From: Lingula anatina
Lineage: Eukaryota > Brachiopoda > Lingulata > Lingulida > Lingulidae
Direction of reading: 5' to 3'
Assembly: GCF_001039355.2 (NCBI RefSeq)
Contig: NW_019775984.1
Span: forward strand, 19,287 to 83,286
DNA length: 64,000 nucleotides
Every line of letters begins with the position of its first letter. Position 1 is the first letter of the stretch. Of the stretch, positions 1 to 11,424 are shown piece by piece. The translations under genes were made by a program, and so were the position numbers. Below the pieces are notes generated by a model. It saw only the letters and a program-made list of their open reading frames with translations. It made no database searches and was not told the origin of the DNA.

Positions 1-1640
1 TTCGCGGAAACTTTCAGTAAAGTAAAAACACGGATCGAGATACACAAAAATGGCGTGCATGGAAATTGGACGGAGTCCGATGGCAGTCTTTCTTTATAAA
101 AATCACGCAAAATATAATCAACATAGTTTACCTGCAGATAGATATAAAGCATTATTCCGCAACAGAACGGACTTTCACTTGAATGTCTCCTTTAAAAGAC
201 CATAAATTAATAAGATTTCCATGTTAAGAACGGTAAAATCAAAATGGTGGAATGCGCCCCAGTAAATGCGCATGCGTACTTTTATTCAAGAGGCGCCAGT
301 CTCGCAGCTTAGCACAGCACATTTTACAGCACACATATAAACGTCTGCACCTCCTTACAATACTTGGCCACGTAGATGGCTTTTACACGACAAAGAATAA
401 AAATTCTTACAAAATATCAGTATCATTTTTTCTACTCATGACCTTTGAAAACGTGTATTGAAAGCGCTACACGTATATATTATAGTAGCCTAATAAGAAT
501 ATTAAAGGGANAAGTCACGGAAGACCGTCACAGACAAAGAAAGATTGTCAACGAGAGCCGCAATTTTGGTGAATCCCAAGGCAACACACCGAGGCATAAC
601 GAAAATTCCTCAACTCCGTTCAACACAACTTTCCTTAACTTCTCCGTCTTTATGCACCATGCAGCTCAGTTGAGTCTCATAGACCTTTATCGTGATTGTC
701 GTCACAGTACCACGTGACCCAGATCTGTTGCTTCATTTTTGCATATTGAGGTGAGGTTTACTAAAACGCTTTTTTTTCTACTAACAGATTGTTTTTATAA
801 TTTTTAAAGGGCGGGGATCGATTAAAACATACCTGTAGTGTATAGATTGAGTGCTGTATCTTCAAAATTCGAGAAATGGATTTTTACATGAACATTGTCC
901 TTTAACATTTACACATATGTCATCTTACTGGCGACGTCATAATTTCGATTTGGGGGTAAAAACTAAAAAATTGGTTTCTCAAATTTCTCTTAAATTACCC
1001 CAGCACCCACGATCACCGTTTCAACACCGATATAATGATAGGCCTACTATTCATAGTCTATCAGAAATCCTGCCAGCGATTTTTTCTTAAAAGTCTTAAG
1101 TAGTTCAGATCTGATTCTAGCGTTGGTTTTAGCAAAATGATAGGCCTATGCCTACTAGCTGGGCCTATGTTTAATGAATATCTTTAATTCGGGGCTCATA
1201 ACTTCATAATAAAAACATTTAAACCAAAATGACGGCACAGGATAGTAGCCCATACCGGTACACTCCTGGTTAACTCTGCCAATTTTCTCGATAAAATCTT
1301 GTTTATGGATGAAAATACTCCCCATACCAATATTGTTATCTCACCTCAACATAGAAAGGTGTTAAATTGATGATTAAATTTTTGGATTGCCTGTGCTCCT
1401 ATACATTGTAAAGAGAAATATGAATGGCGATATTTTATTTTATTTTATTTTTATTATTATTATTATTATTTTAGTTTTTTTTTTTATTGCTTTAAATCAA
1501 CACAAAGATAAATGCTAAATACTGAATAATTAGATGCAGGAAAAAAAAACATTTTCGGTAGCAGGATGATACATGTAATAAAGGATGGCAATATCCTTAA
1601 ATAAAGCTCATCAAGAGGGTCAAAGGACATTAAAGGTTTT
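1..1640. other. Intergenic sequence, no supported gene
   Basis: Short open frames occur on both strands, but none has a recognisable domain or a convincing set of splice sites. A contig join (single n) lies at 511. The stretch from about 1434 to 1490 is a T/A-rich low-complexity run. I see nothing else I can support. Confidence 0.5.
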
Positions 1641-1655
1641 CCAGCCTCGCTTACG

Positions 1656-1880
1656 GGGCAGACAGTTCTGACTGGTATGTCATGCCAAATAATAAGGGAA
1701 CAACCATGTCGGAATGTGCTGTTAATAAAGGATCCCGGGCCGTATTTATAGAGTACGACATCTTTTCTTCAAGGTAGCACTGAAGAAGAAGAAGTCAATG
1801 ATTGTGGAAGCGTACTTGTGAGCAACCGGCAGCCAGCTTACTCGCTTACTCCAGCGCAAGAGTAATAAAATTCTGTAACA
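1656..1880 (+). pseudogene. Relic of the cytoplasmic-linker coding region of the multi-pass membrane family
   Basis: This stretch aligns by eye with 24740-24930 of family copy 3. Shared blocks include CAACCATGTCGGAATG, the segment around GACATCTTTTCTTC and GCAACCGGCAGCC, in the same order and spacing. Reading frames are broken by indels, so it is a decayed fragment and not a gene. A second relic of the same region lies at 11425-11640. Both are followed by the same non-coding flank, so the relic was already present in the ancestral duplicated unit. Confidence 0.7.
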
Positions 1881-1954
1881 CAAATTGGACAAGAACGGTC
1901 CCATTCCAAAGTATTGGTGCCAATATAGCCCTACCCCAGTCCACGGCAACATTA

Positions 1955-2425
1955 CTGCTTTAAATCATAAAATGTTTATTAATCCCAAAATAGATTGATT
2001 TTTATTACAAAATGGTTGAATACTTAGAATTATCGCACGTCTACCTAGCGCTGAGTCTCTTGATTATTAGCGCCGATGAAATTAATTTCGAACTGAAACT
2101 AAAATTCAAAATTGTGCCTACTAAATTATAATATAATTTATAATAATGCTATCAAATATTTAAATTACCATTGCTTAAATGCACAGATTAGATCTCTAGC
2201 ACAATCTATTTAGCTTGATTGCTTTCGACGGTTTCTTCTCTATCGCATTTCACAGTAGATCACACCTGCTGTATTCTGGTTAATATGAGATTATTCTGTG
2301 TACGTGTGAATAACCTTCCGTTTGATAGGTGCACAATGGTCAGATTTCCAGTTAAGCTGTCCAAAAACACGCTATGTTCAGTCCAAAGACAAAGGTTAAC
2401 ATGCATGTGATACGACTTATAACTA
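1955..2425. repeat. Segmental-duplication flank, copy A
   Basis: Non-coding sequence also present at 11725-12084, continuing at 15406-15545 after a transposon insertion. A shorter diverged piece is at 20600-20700. Shared landmarks include the run around GACGGTTTCTTCTCTATCGC and the block around TTAAGCTGTCCA. It ties the copy 1 locus to the copy 2 locus as parts of one duplicated unit. Confidence 0.7.
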
Positions 2426-2475
2426 CATAGCATAGGGATAGCGAAAGGGGGCTAAACTTACATATTGGTCTTTTA

Positions 2476-3020
2476 GAGCGCATTCTCAACGAATTAAGCC
2501 AGGCTTTACAAAGCCGGTGACCTAAAAATGGCGGACGTACATGAAAGAAAAACCGCCTAATCTTTTAATAGTCTCTCCGCCTCTCACACGCCTCCCCACA
2601 CGTCGTCCCTGCGGGGTACAGTAATTAAATCTCGGCTCCGAACATTAATATTTCCGTGAATATCTCTGGTGATATTATCTCCTTAGATAGTCGATTCATT
2701 GCTGCTCTACGGGCCAAATTATTCCTTTTTCGTCTCTGTTTTCAAAGATAATAGAACAGAAGAGCTTTTTTTTTCGATCGCCTTCAGCCGCTATGCCTTC
2801 TTCACCACGAGTTTAACTGATGAGCATGCGCACTTAATATTTCTCAGGTAGCTTCCGCATGGCGAACGGAGCCGAGATTTAATTACTGTACCCCGCAGGG
2901 ACGACGTGTGGGGAGGCGGAGAGACTATTAAAAGATTAGGCGGTTTTTCTTTCATGTACGTCCGCCATTTTTAGGTCACCGGCTTTGTAAAGCCTGGCTT
3001 AATTCGTTGAGAATGCGCTC
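2476..3020. mobile_element. Harbinger-like MITE, first assembly copy
   Basis: A 545-bp element with near-perfect terminal inverted repeats of about 160 bp, from GAGCGCATTCTCAACG at the left to its complement at the right. A TTA precedes it (2473-2475), and TTA follows the second copy at 3605-3607. A 3-bp TTA target duplication fits the PIF/Harbinger superfamily. It has no coding capacity. The base after it (t, 3021) adjoins the 37-base gap. Confidence 0.75.
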
Positions 3021-3021
3021 T

Positions 3022-3058
3022 NNNNNNNNNNNNNNNNNNNNNNNNNNNNNNNNNNNNN
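3022..3058. other. Assembly gap (37 n)
   Basis: The run of n separates two almost identical 545-bp MITE copies. The left contig ends one base after the element and the right contig starts one base before it. This is what two contigs overlapping across one element would give if they were not merged. Confidence 0.85.
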
Positions 3059-3059
3059 A

Positions 3060-3604
3060 GAGCGCATTCTCAACGAATTAAGCCAGGCTTTACAAAGCCG
3101 GTGACCTAAAAATGGCGGACGTACATGAAAGAAAAACCGCCTAATCTTTTAATAGTCTCTCCGCCTCTCACACGCCTCCCCACACGTCGTCCCTGCGGGG
3201 TACAGTAATTAAATCTCGGCTCCGAACATTAATATTTCCGTGAATATCTCTGGTGATATTATCTCCTTAGATAGTCGATTCATTGCTGCTCTACGGGCCA
3301 AATTATTCCTTTTTCGTCTCTGTTTTCAAAGATAATAGAACAGAAGAGCTTTTTTTTTCGATCGCCTTCAGCCGCTATGCCTTCTTCACCACGAGTTTAA
3401 CTGATGAGCATGCGCACTTAATATTTCTCAGGTAGCTTCCGCATGGCGAACGGAGCCGAGATTTAATTACTGTACCCCGCAGGGACGACGTGTGGGGAGG
3501 CGGAGAGACTATTAAAAGATTAGGCGGTTTTTCTTTCATGTACGTCCGCCATTTTTAGGTCACCTGCTTTGTAAAGCCTGGCTTAATTCGTTGAGAATGC
3601 GCTC
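3060..3604. mobile_element. Harbinger-like MITE, second assembly copy
   Basis: Same 545-bp length and same ends as 2476-3020. I noticed one difference (CCGGC versus CCTGC in the right repeat). It is followed by TTA (3605-3607), matching the TTA left of the first copy. It is probably the same genomic element assembled twice. Confidence 0.75.
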
Positions 3605-3607
3605 TTA

Positions 3608-4533
3608 AAGTAAGAAGAGCATTCTGTCTGAAGTACTTTTGTGGAGCTAGTTTCTGGCCATTCATAGGTGATACGTCAGTTCACCCTTGTAAAAAAAACC
3701 TATAGGTCTATATCTACATTGATTTGTTTATATTATAAACAGAGAAGATATAATTAACACACGTGGTTAGTCCCTGGGGTATGCAAATATTTGACTGGAA
3801 TGGCAATCAGCACAGATAATTGACATTCAAAGAAAATACTTGACAAAGGTGAGAGGAAAAATCGTTTTTTAAGCATGCGTTTGAGTTTCATATTGTAAAG
3901 TGCAGCTTGGGGTGTGGGTGACCAAGAAGTTTACAACTTCTTGAGGAGAGTAGCCTATACAGTGACTCTGTACAGCTCATCCCCTAACAAAAGGGCTTGC
4001 ACGCATGCACTCACACACACACATGCACACACACTGAACCCGCGTTGTACAAATATGCGTAAATAGCCTGGCCCTGATTTTATATAAGGACATTGTATGA
4101 AGTCCTGTCTATGATTGTCGTATGTTTTTCATTTCTTTTTTGTTGCTTATTTCTAAAGGATCGATATATTGTAGTGCAGGCCAATTAAAAAATACAAGGT
4201 CAACGTTATGCAGAACTTAAACAATACGAATATAGATTAATTAGCGTTTGGCTCACTTTCTTACTCAAAAATCAACAAAGGTGCTGTTTGGCTCAATTGA
4301 TGTTTACTCGCCGTTTGGAAGTTAAAGCGACATTACCGAACAACACACCACGGTCTTTGTAGACGTTGAGTGGAGACATTCTTAAAGTACTGGTGGAACT
4401 GTTCAGCTGACGACGAAGTACTAGTTGATGGTACTGTATGTGGTCTATGGTGAATGTCAAAGATGAAAACTGTACTATTCAGGTTTGGTTACATGTATTG
4501 TTTACTATAGCGGATGAGTATATTACACTCTAT
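3608..4533 (+). promoter_or_regulatory. 5' flank of family copy 1
   Basis: This region matches 16330-17235, the 5' flank of family copy 2, over most of its length. Examples are the blocks around GTATGTTTTTCATTTC and around TGATGTTTACTCGCCGTTTGG. It presumably holds the promoter and 5' untranslated exon. A contig join at 4534 replaces the first coding exon. The promoter role is inferred from position only. Confidence 0.4.
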
Positions 4534-4535
4534 NC

Positions 4536-6670
4536 ATGACTAAAGAGAGTACACAACACATCGACGGTACTTTTTCTCGTACAAGCATCCGATTTGTTCG
4601 TTTGAATCCCATAGTTCGACCGTATTACAGTGAAGAGTTCTGGCGTGCTAAAAACCGAAGTGACGAAATTGGGAAATATTTCTGGGTTTGGACTGATGGA
4701 AACATTGGACGGCGGTTACTTTCATTGGAATATAATTTTGTGGAGATGTCCTTGTGGACATTTTCACCCGGCGTAGAGAAAATCAACATCGGCTTATTTG
4801 AAGCACAACAAGGATGTTGGGTTAACTTAAACGTGACAGAGCAAGTCTGCACTTTAGCAGCACTATTTCGGGATACAGTTCATGAAATGTCTGTTACACA
4901 AAATCATCTGATGGACAGCGTTATTTGTTATAATGCGTTCTATTGGGACAGAAGTGTTGTTTTTGAATCAGTGGACCTGTTTAGTAGTTACAAATGTTCA
5001 ATTGTTTCTAATGACTCAAATATCCAATTTTCTTTGGAAGAAGAAAATGCTGCATCTCATTTAAAACTTTATGAAGGTATGTTAGTTGTCATCGGAATGT
5101 GTTCATTACCAATCATTCTTGCGTTTTTACTTCCAAAACAATTTAAGAATCGTTATTTTCAGAATGGGTTACATGAAATGACAAAGTTTGAACTTAACGG
5201 CCCAGAAATCTCAACGCCCCTTGGTGAATTATTCACCCTAGACCCAGAAAACCGAGTGTCTGCCTTTGCAGCTGTTTTTGTTTTTTACCTGCTTGCACAT
5301 GCACCTATCATTTTTAAGGCGTATATAGATGACAAATTCTACAAAGATAGCAATGAATCCATTGAGCAATACATTTTGATATGTTCGGCACTTGTACTAA
5401 TACTAATGCTATCTCGGGCTTGCCTTTCGACTAAAAAGAAGTTTGATGATTGGAAACTTATTTCATATTATTCATCCTTTGCTTTGTTCTCCTTCTTGGA
5501 GCAACTTCACTGCATATGTCCTTGCGAATGGGAACCACCACACGTGAACTTTGGCAGTAGCAATGTGTTGGATGACTACATGTCACTTGAGAATGTAACA
5601 AAGCAATTTGCACTAAGTACGATGCACTTGATCAAATGTATAGCCTTCCATGTAAATTTTAGGCGTCATGAGCTCAAATGTAGATATTTATTCGTGGCGC
5701 TTCTCGGTATTTTCCCCGGATTACTGATTATCGTGTTTTTTTTTATTTTAACCTCTGCTCTAACGTTTGGTATCTATATAGTAATTGATTATTTAGATAA
5801 CAATCTTTTATTCGTCCTTTTTCTTTCTTTCCATGTATTGTTTTCTGTCATTTATTCAATAGTGTTTATAAATTCATCTTTTTACTTCTTGGTTAAAGTA
5901 ATTGCTTATACTTTAGCTGGCTCATTGATAAATTACACAATTGTATTGCCGTATATTATATTAGGTTTATCTCTGCTATATTACATTTGGCAACCTTTCC
6001 ATGCTTTACAAGAGAAGTACTGTGTGTTGAAAACGATTGTATTTAAAGAATGCTCATCAAATGGTCCAAAGTTTATAAAAAGTGTTCGAGTCGTCGATTC
6101 CGGCTCATATGCTGCTCCAAACAGTACCAGTAAGGTCACACCCCAGGAATCTGTTTCTACTGAAGGACCCTCACCTTCATCCAGTATGGCATCCACACAT
6201 CATAATCGTGAAGAGGAAACAAATGATTCTGGAAATAAACTACTGACAGTTCACACACCCGTTCACAGACACCTCTAGAGCAAGACAAAGAGCAGTACGT
6301 TCTATTGTACAAATCAGGCGGTGGGGGTTGGGAGCGCATACCAAAAGACCTGTGGGAGTACATTTATAAGCAGTTACTTCCCCTCGACGAAGGTATGACA
6401 AAAGCATGCATTACCTCCTTCCTCACAGTCGCCGTGGCAATCTTTTTGACATTGACACTTGTGAATTTCGGTGACGTTTCGGAATTACATTTCAGCGGTC
6501 AGACGATCGCTTCCTTCATCACCGTGTCCGTTCCTAAGCTTGTATTGGGCTTTTTTGATACGGAAAGTAGTAAAGATGCACTTAAGCGTGGTTGGGAAGT
6601 TGCCGTCCGAGATATTGTTGAACAATACATAAAAGATAATGAGATTCCCGATCCAACTGAGGAGTGTTGA
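4536..6670 (+). pseudogene. Unknown multi-pass membrane protein family, copy 1 (frameshifted, lacks signal-peptide exon)
   Basis: I do not recognise this family. The frame from 4536 to 6278 matches copy 2 from its ectodomain (motif LNPIVRPYYSEEFWR, then the IGKYFWVW block) through the membrane segments and into the Ser/Pro/Glu-rich linker. A shift near 6255 then ends the frame. The rest, from PLEQDKEQ through the last membrane segment to KDNEIPDP, continues in another frame to the stop at 6670. The signal peptide present in copies 2 and 3 is absent because a contig join at 4534 cuts the sequence just upstream. Long stretches stay open, so decay is recent, or the shift is a sequencing error. 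The protein would sit in a membrane; no enzymatic motif is visible. Confidence 0.7.
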
Positions 6671-6749
6671 GTAATGCGAGACTATTATTACTATTTTTTT
6701 TGTAAAGTTATGGACAGTGCGCACCATACCCAAAGTTTCTCTTATGTCT

Positions 6750-6751
<2 letters not shown>

Positions 6752-6782
<31 letters not shown>
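6752..6782. repeat. Poly(T) run
   Basis: About 30 consecutive T residues just downstream of copy 1. Confidence 0.8.
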
Positions 6783-6784
<2 letters not shown>

Positions 6785-6858
6785 CTGGAAGGTGTATGTC
6801 ATTACGTGAGATTATTTGTAAGTAGATTAAGGCGATATTTAATGACTTTACCCCCAAT

Positions 6859-7020
6859 GGAGCCGAGATTTAATGACTGTATCCCCGCACGGACAACGCA
6901 TGGGGAGGCGTGTGAGAGGCGAAGAGACTATTAAAAGATTAGGCGGTTTTCCTTTCATGTACGTCCACCATATTAAGGTCGTGGCTCTGTAGAGCCATGG
7001 CTCAACTCGATGTGAATGCG
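6859..7020. mobile_element. Half copy of the Harbinger-like MITE
   Basis: It matches the right-hand inverted repeat of the 545-bp element at 2476-3020, from GGAGCCGAGATTTAAT to a diverged outer end (GTGAATGCG). The left half is missing. It is followed directly by a trinucleotide repeat. Confidence 0.7.
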
Positions 7021-7090
7021 GCCTACTACTACTACTACTACTACTACTGCTACTACTACTACTCCTACTACTACTAATAATAATAATATT
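7021..7090. repeat. Trinucleotide microsatellite (CTA)n, then (TAA)n
   Basis: A run of CTA/ACT units grading into TAA units. It gives a spurious Thr-rich open frame. Confidence 0.85.
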
Positions 7091-7139
7091 GCGAAAAGTC
7101 GGCCATTACCCTGTTTATTACCCTGTTTAGCAAGGAATC

Positions 7140-7800
7140 TGAAGCATGGGTTAGGGAGGACAAGGGCCTTTCCATTCCCTCTGTTACTTCTGTACTCTTT
7201 ATGTATTACAACTATTCAAATAGTTACAACTGATTTAGTTTGATATTATTATCAATATTACTATTATTTTTATTAATATCGATGCATTCCCAAGTTTTAC
7301 TGCTTGTATGTATTTGCCCGTTTGCATTTTTTATCTATATAAAGATTGCAGTGTTTCTTCTGATGATCTGTTAACACAGATTAGGTATACATTATCATGA
7401 AAACTATGTATTAATTGATAACTTTAGTAAGGAAAGAATCATACCCACGGGCTACTTATAAAATGTTTGGAGTAGATGTTGAAGTACATGGCAGTAGTAT
7501 TCCAGTAGGAGTACCTTATACAGTACTTTGCCATCCCCTCTGTTACTTTTTTCCTCTCCGGTATCCTTTATGTATTATAAGTATAAGAATAATGTAAATG
7601 ATTTAATTTTATAGTATAAGAAGTATTATTGTTGTATCAACAGCACCATTATTACTATTACTGATGTATTGTCAAGTTTTACTATTTGCTTGTTATTATA
7701 AATATAAAGGTTGCAGTGTTTCTTTTGATGATATTGTATCACAGTTTGAAATGTACAGCATCATGAAAACTGTGTAATAATTAACAATTTTAGTACAGGA
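7140..7800. repeat. Diverged local tandem duplication, unit about 370 bp
   Basis: Two units share a series of blocks in the same order. Examples are CCCTCTGTTAC (about 7178 and 7538), CAAGTTTTACT (about 7291 and 7672), TTGCAGTGTTTCTT (about 7347 and 7710) and ATCATGAAAACT (about 7394 and 7761). A related sequence occurs downstream of copy 2 near 20180-20330. No gene is visible. Confidence 0.6.
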
Positions 7801-7821
7801 AAGTATCGGACCAACAGGCAG

Positions 7822-7822
<1 letters not shown>

Positions 7823-7866
<44 letters not shown>

Positions 7867-7868
7867 TT
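7823..7868. repeat. (ATT)n microsatellite
   Basis: A run of about fifteen ATT units. Confidence 0.85.
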
Positions 7869-8198
7869 AATATCACGCGAGGTCTACAGGGAGCCTATGG
7901 GAAAGGGAATGATTGATTGCATCATACTGATTTAAAGCCATTTTGTGATTATGCAGCAAACCAGTAAATCTATTTTGTACGAGGCCGAAAAGGTTAACAA
8001 CGGTCCTGTTGTTTTATGAATATCTATTGTTAATATGTATACTGCGTGAATTGAATTAAATCAATTATATGTTGTGATTCCATTCTTCTGATGTGTTTTT
8101 TTCTACCAACGCACTATTTCTTACTCAGCCTTGTAAGATAACAAGAAAAAGAAACAAGAAATTAAATAAGAACAAAAAGAATTTAGTCCAGGGCTGAT

Positions 8199-8478
8199 CA
8201 GGGGCGTAACCAGACCTTTAAAAATTGTACGCACAGATTTTTAAAATTCCCAGCAAAATGTAGACTAACGCAAGAGATGAAGGACAGCGTAATTACAGCA
8301 TATGTACCACACATCGCAGCTTAATTTCCATTAATAATAAAATCATCATTTAGTCAGAAATATTCTCGCAATTAAAAAAGGTTCAATATTCTTATTACCC
8401 AGAACGGTATATTAATTTAAAAGGAGGCTAGCTTCGCATATGTGGAACCCCCTTCGAATAATCCTGGATCCACCTCTG
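8199..8478. mobile_element. hAT-like short non-autonomous element, copy 1
   Basis: A 280-bp sequence bounded by CAGGGGCGTAACCAG and CTGGATCCACCTCTG, imperfect inverted ends of the CAGRGGCG type common in hAT elements. An inverted copy of the same length lies at 10559-10838. I found no convincing 8-bp target duplication, so the superfamily call rests on the ends only. Confidence 0.6.
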
Positions 8479-8879
8479 AGTTGAACTAACACACGGTTTC
8501 ATTCACCTTACATGTGGATGCATTGCTCCCAAAAACAACCAATTGTACGACACGACAGAGCTCTGATACATCTAAGTTTAATTATTTGTTTGTAAAAATT
8601 GCCCATGTCACCCTGTTAGTTTGAAGGGGTTAGCTGGGTCAAGTCCGTGTCAAAATTCTTTGAAGCTTTGCAGGAAAAATTCTTCCTTTGTTTCTCTAGA
8701 TCCTTCTTAAACCTGGTGTCCAGATTTTATCTAGTGCCCCTAGGGTTGCGGGAGCTGCTCTTTGAAAATAACACTCAGGCAGATTTATACCTGAGATAAA
8801 TATCGCCAGATATTCTCAAGAAGGAGGGTACAGCTGAGTTGAGGGCCACTGAACCCTCTAATTAAGAGGTAAAGGAAGT

Positions 8880-9145
8880 TTCAGTTAGATGGACGATTAA
8901 GATAGGACTTGTTAAGGTTACAGGCATTGTTTACCTCAGTTTGCAAGATGGGGTACATACAGGTGACTTTAATAAGCAGAGGATTTTCTTTTATATTCCG
9001 TGAAAAATACACTAAATTTATATAAAATAATATCATGGTTGGCCAAAAAATTGTACGCACAGTGCATCCGTGCGTATGCGTAGTTACGCCCATGCTGATT
9101 GCAAGTAAATCAATAAGCACCACATAATATAACACCAGATGCACA
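8880..9145. other. Transposon-derived scrap, no supported gene
   Basis: The part around 9045-9098 repeats pieces of the hAT-like ends (ATTGTACGCACAG and GTTACGCCCATG). An open frame here on the minus strand shows no domain. I see no gene from 8480 to 9400. Confidence 0.4.
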
Positions 9146-9402
9146 TAGAGGTAAGTGCGTATTCCCAGAGCTTTTAGATCGATCTAGTCCCTCGGGGAGT
9201 CTCACTAGATTACTGTCAGATAATCCGGCTTAAATGTCCGTCCCGCCTACTACAAGCTGTGAGGGGGTAATTAACTTTCGTGCCCGCTTGGCTGACAGCT
9301 ATCTAACGTGAACCCCCAGGGAGTTAGGTCGATCTAAAGTAGATCGATCTAATCTCTGGGAATGGGGTCTAAGACAGCCACACACATTTCCCCTTTGCAT
9401 CC

Positions 9403-10025
9403 CTTGACATAGCGGGACAATACTCCCGTCTAGGACATAGTAGGTACAGGCATTTGAACATTCCCATATTACAGATCAAATTTGTCCTTTGAGAGTGAGT
9501 TTATCTATATATGGCTGAGTATTTTACAGAGTACATCAGAAGGCGCCAAAATCTTCTACGTGTATACACGTGACTGGCCCGTAGCCAGCAAATCCAAAAG
9601 AATGGGTTCTTTTTTGAAAAAGTGGACCTTTTACAATGAAACTTATTGGTACCTGTAGATAAAATTTTAACCAAAATGGACCTTTTCCTGAAAAGGGGGC
9701 GGTTCTGTCGAACCCCCCGAACCCCCCCGAACCCGGCTACGGGCCTGCGAGATATACAGCACGCGATTTATACAAGTGCCAATACCACACCTGAGATTTT
9801 TTTCCATCCTCCTTATTCAAAGAGAAAAACAAGTTTCGTGTTTGTGTTTGAATGTGAAAAATTAAAATCTCGAAATGTCTGAAAGGACACGTCAGACACG
9901 TCCTTAAGGCAGACTGATATTTAAGAGTGAGATTGTGAACTAAAGAGCCAACATATACTGTTTGTTTTCTTGCTAAAAAGTAAATATAAAATCTTTTGAA
10001 AACGGACAGCTTCAAATGATCTAAA
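9403..10025. repeat. Segmental-duplication flank shared with 22083-22525
   Basis: It aligns with 22083-22525 from the TTGACATAGCG block to the CTTCAAATGAT/TTTCAAATGATG block. The order is the same throughout. It differs mainly by a 174-bp TIR element inserted here (9574-9747) and by small indels. Confidence 0.7.
9574..9747. mobile_element. 174-bp hAT-like MITE
   Basis: Ends are CTGGCCCGTAGCCAG and GGCTACGGGCCTG, sharing the inverted core GGCCCGTAGCC. The related flank at 22083-22525 lacks this stretch. No clear target duplication was found. Confidence 0.6.
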
Positions 10026-10108
10026 AGCAAACTTCTTTTGGGTACTTTATCAACTTAAAACCTTAAACTTAAACTTCAAACTTAAAACCGCTGCACAGCA
10101 GGCATGTA

Positions 10109-10967
10109 CAACATTGGTCAAAAAGGTTGTCCCACCCCCATTTCCATTTATTTTTATTTACAATTGATCACCTCACAGCTGTAAATTGTAAGAAATAGTG
10201 CCTTTTTTACAGATACCGTGTCTAACATGATTAATGGTTTAAAAATACAAAATAGTGGTGAAAATATACCTATTTCATACCATTTAGTAAAATTTATAAG
10301 AAGTACCCCCTCAAATCCACTGTTTCACTGTGACTTCTACACATGTAAAGAAATGTCTATTAAATTGAAAAGACGCCATCAAATGTAACCAAATTCACAG
10401 ACAATTAGCATTAGGGTGTGCTCGTTAAAGGTCACGTGCCTATAACAGCGTGTGCGTCTACCGCGTATCTCCTGTAGACGGCGCGACAAGCCTTCAACAC
10501 GGTTAACAATTCTCTTATGTGGGATATTGAATGAAACCGTATATATGTTACTTCAACTCAGAGGTGGATCCAGGATTATTCGAAGGGGGTTCCACATATG
10601 CGAAGCTAGCCTCCTTTTAAATTAATATACCGTTCTGGGTAATAAGAATATTGAACCTTTTTTAATTGCGAGAATATTTCTGACTAAATGATGATTTTAT
10701 TATTAATGGAAATTAAGCTGCGATGTGTGGTACATATGCTGTAATCACGCTGTCCTTCATCTCTTGCGTTAGTCTACATTTTGCTGGGAATTAAAAAAAT
10801 CTGTGCGTACAATTTTTAAAGATCTGGTAACGCCCCTGCATTAATCATGTTAGACACGGTATCTGTAATAAAAAGCACTATTTTTTACAATTTACAACTG
10901 TGAGGTGATCATTTGTAAATAAAAGTACATGGAAATGGGGGTGGGGCAACCTTTTTGACCAATGTTG
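10109..10967. mobile_element. 859-bp TIR element flanked by TA
   Basis: Arms of about 130 bp (10109-10237 and 10842-10967) are inverted copies beginning CAACATTGGTCAAAAAGG. TA flanks both ends (10107-10108 and 10968-10969), as expected for TA-targeting elements such as Tc1/mariner-type MITEs. The inner part holds a hAT-like insertion at 10559-10838. No protein is encoded. Confidence 0.65.
10559..10838. mobile_element. hAT-like short non-autonomous element, copy 2 (inverted)
   Basis: Reverse complement of 8199-8478 at the same length (280 bp), with few differences. It sits directly against the inner edge of the right arm of the 859-bp TIR element. Confidence 0.65.
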
Positions 10968-10969
10968 TA

Positions 10970-11400
10970 TACCTTGTATTGAAAGCGATGTAGCATTTAC
11001 AGAAAGCTCATCATTATCTATAGGGTCGCAGGAAGTAAAGATGCATACAAAACACAAAAACCAACCAAATGCCAGCATATAGTTTCAAATAGTATAACTA
11101 AGAGAATTACCAAGACATTGTTTAATTTTACCCGAAAATGATGTTTGAACGGATTTTTCTGCTGGCATTCTAAGCTGTATGCCAATGGGGCAGGAAAGTA
11201 GGTTAAATTTACAACCAAAAAATTTAAGAAATCAGCAGTCTAAAGGTCTTTTATGGCTGATCGATTGATCTATTCAGTTTATCCCTTGGCATGTCGAATT
11301 TATTTGAGTCATATAAGAATCTAATAGAAGTGGTTTACATATGTTACCGGGAATCCAGGCTGCACCGATGCTCGGTTCGTATGTACCTTTAAGCGTGTTC
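10970..11400. other. Intergenic, nothing recognised
   Basis: Two overlapping short frames on the minus strand have no domain. No repeat partner was noticed inside the window. Confidence 0.4.
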
Positions 11401-11424
11401 AAGTCAACTCTTATGGGGCAACGC

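Noticed and set aside
252-1090. Three short open frames near the window start
   Set aside because: No domain, no homologous copy in the window, no supporting splice sites.
1746-1952. Minus-strand open frame over relic 1
   Set aside because: The stretch is a plus-strand pseudogene relic; the reverse frame has no support.
7016-7243. Open frame with a Thr/Asn-rich start
   Set aside because: Produced by the CTA/TAA microsatellite; no domain.
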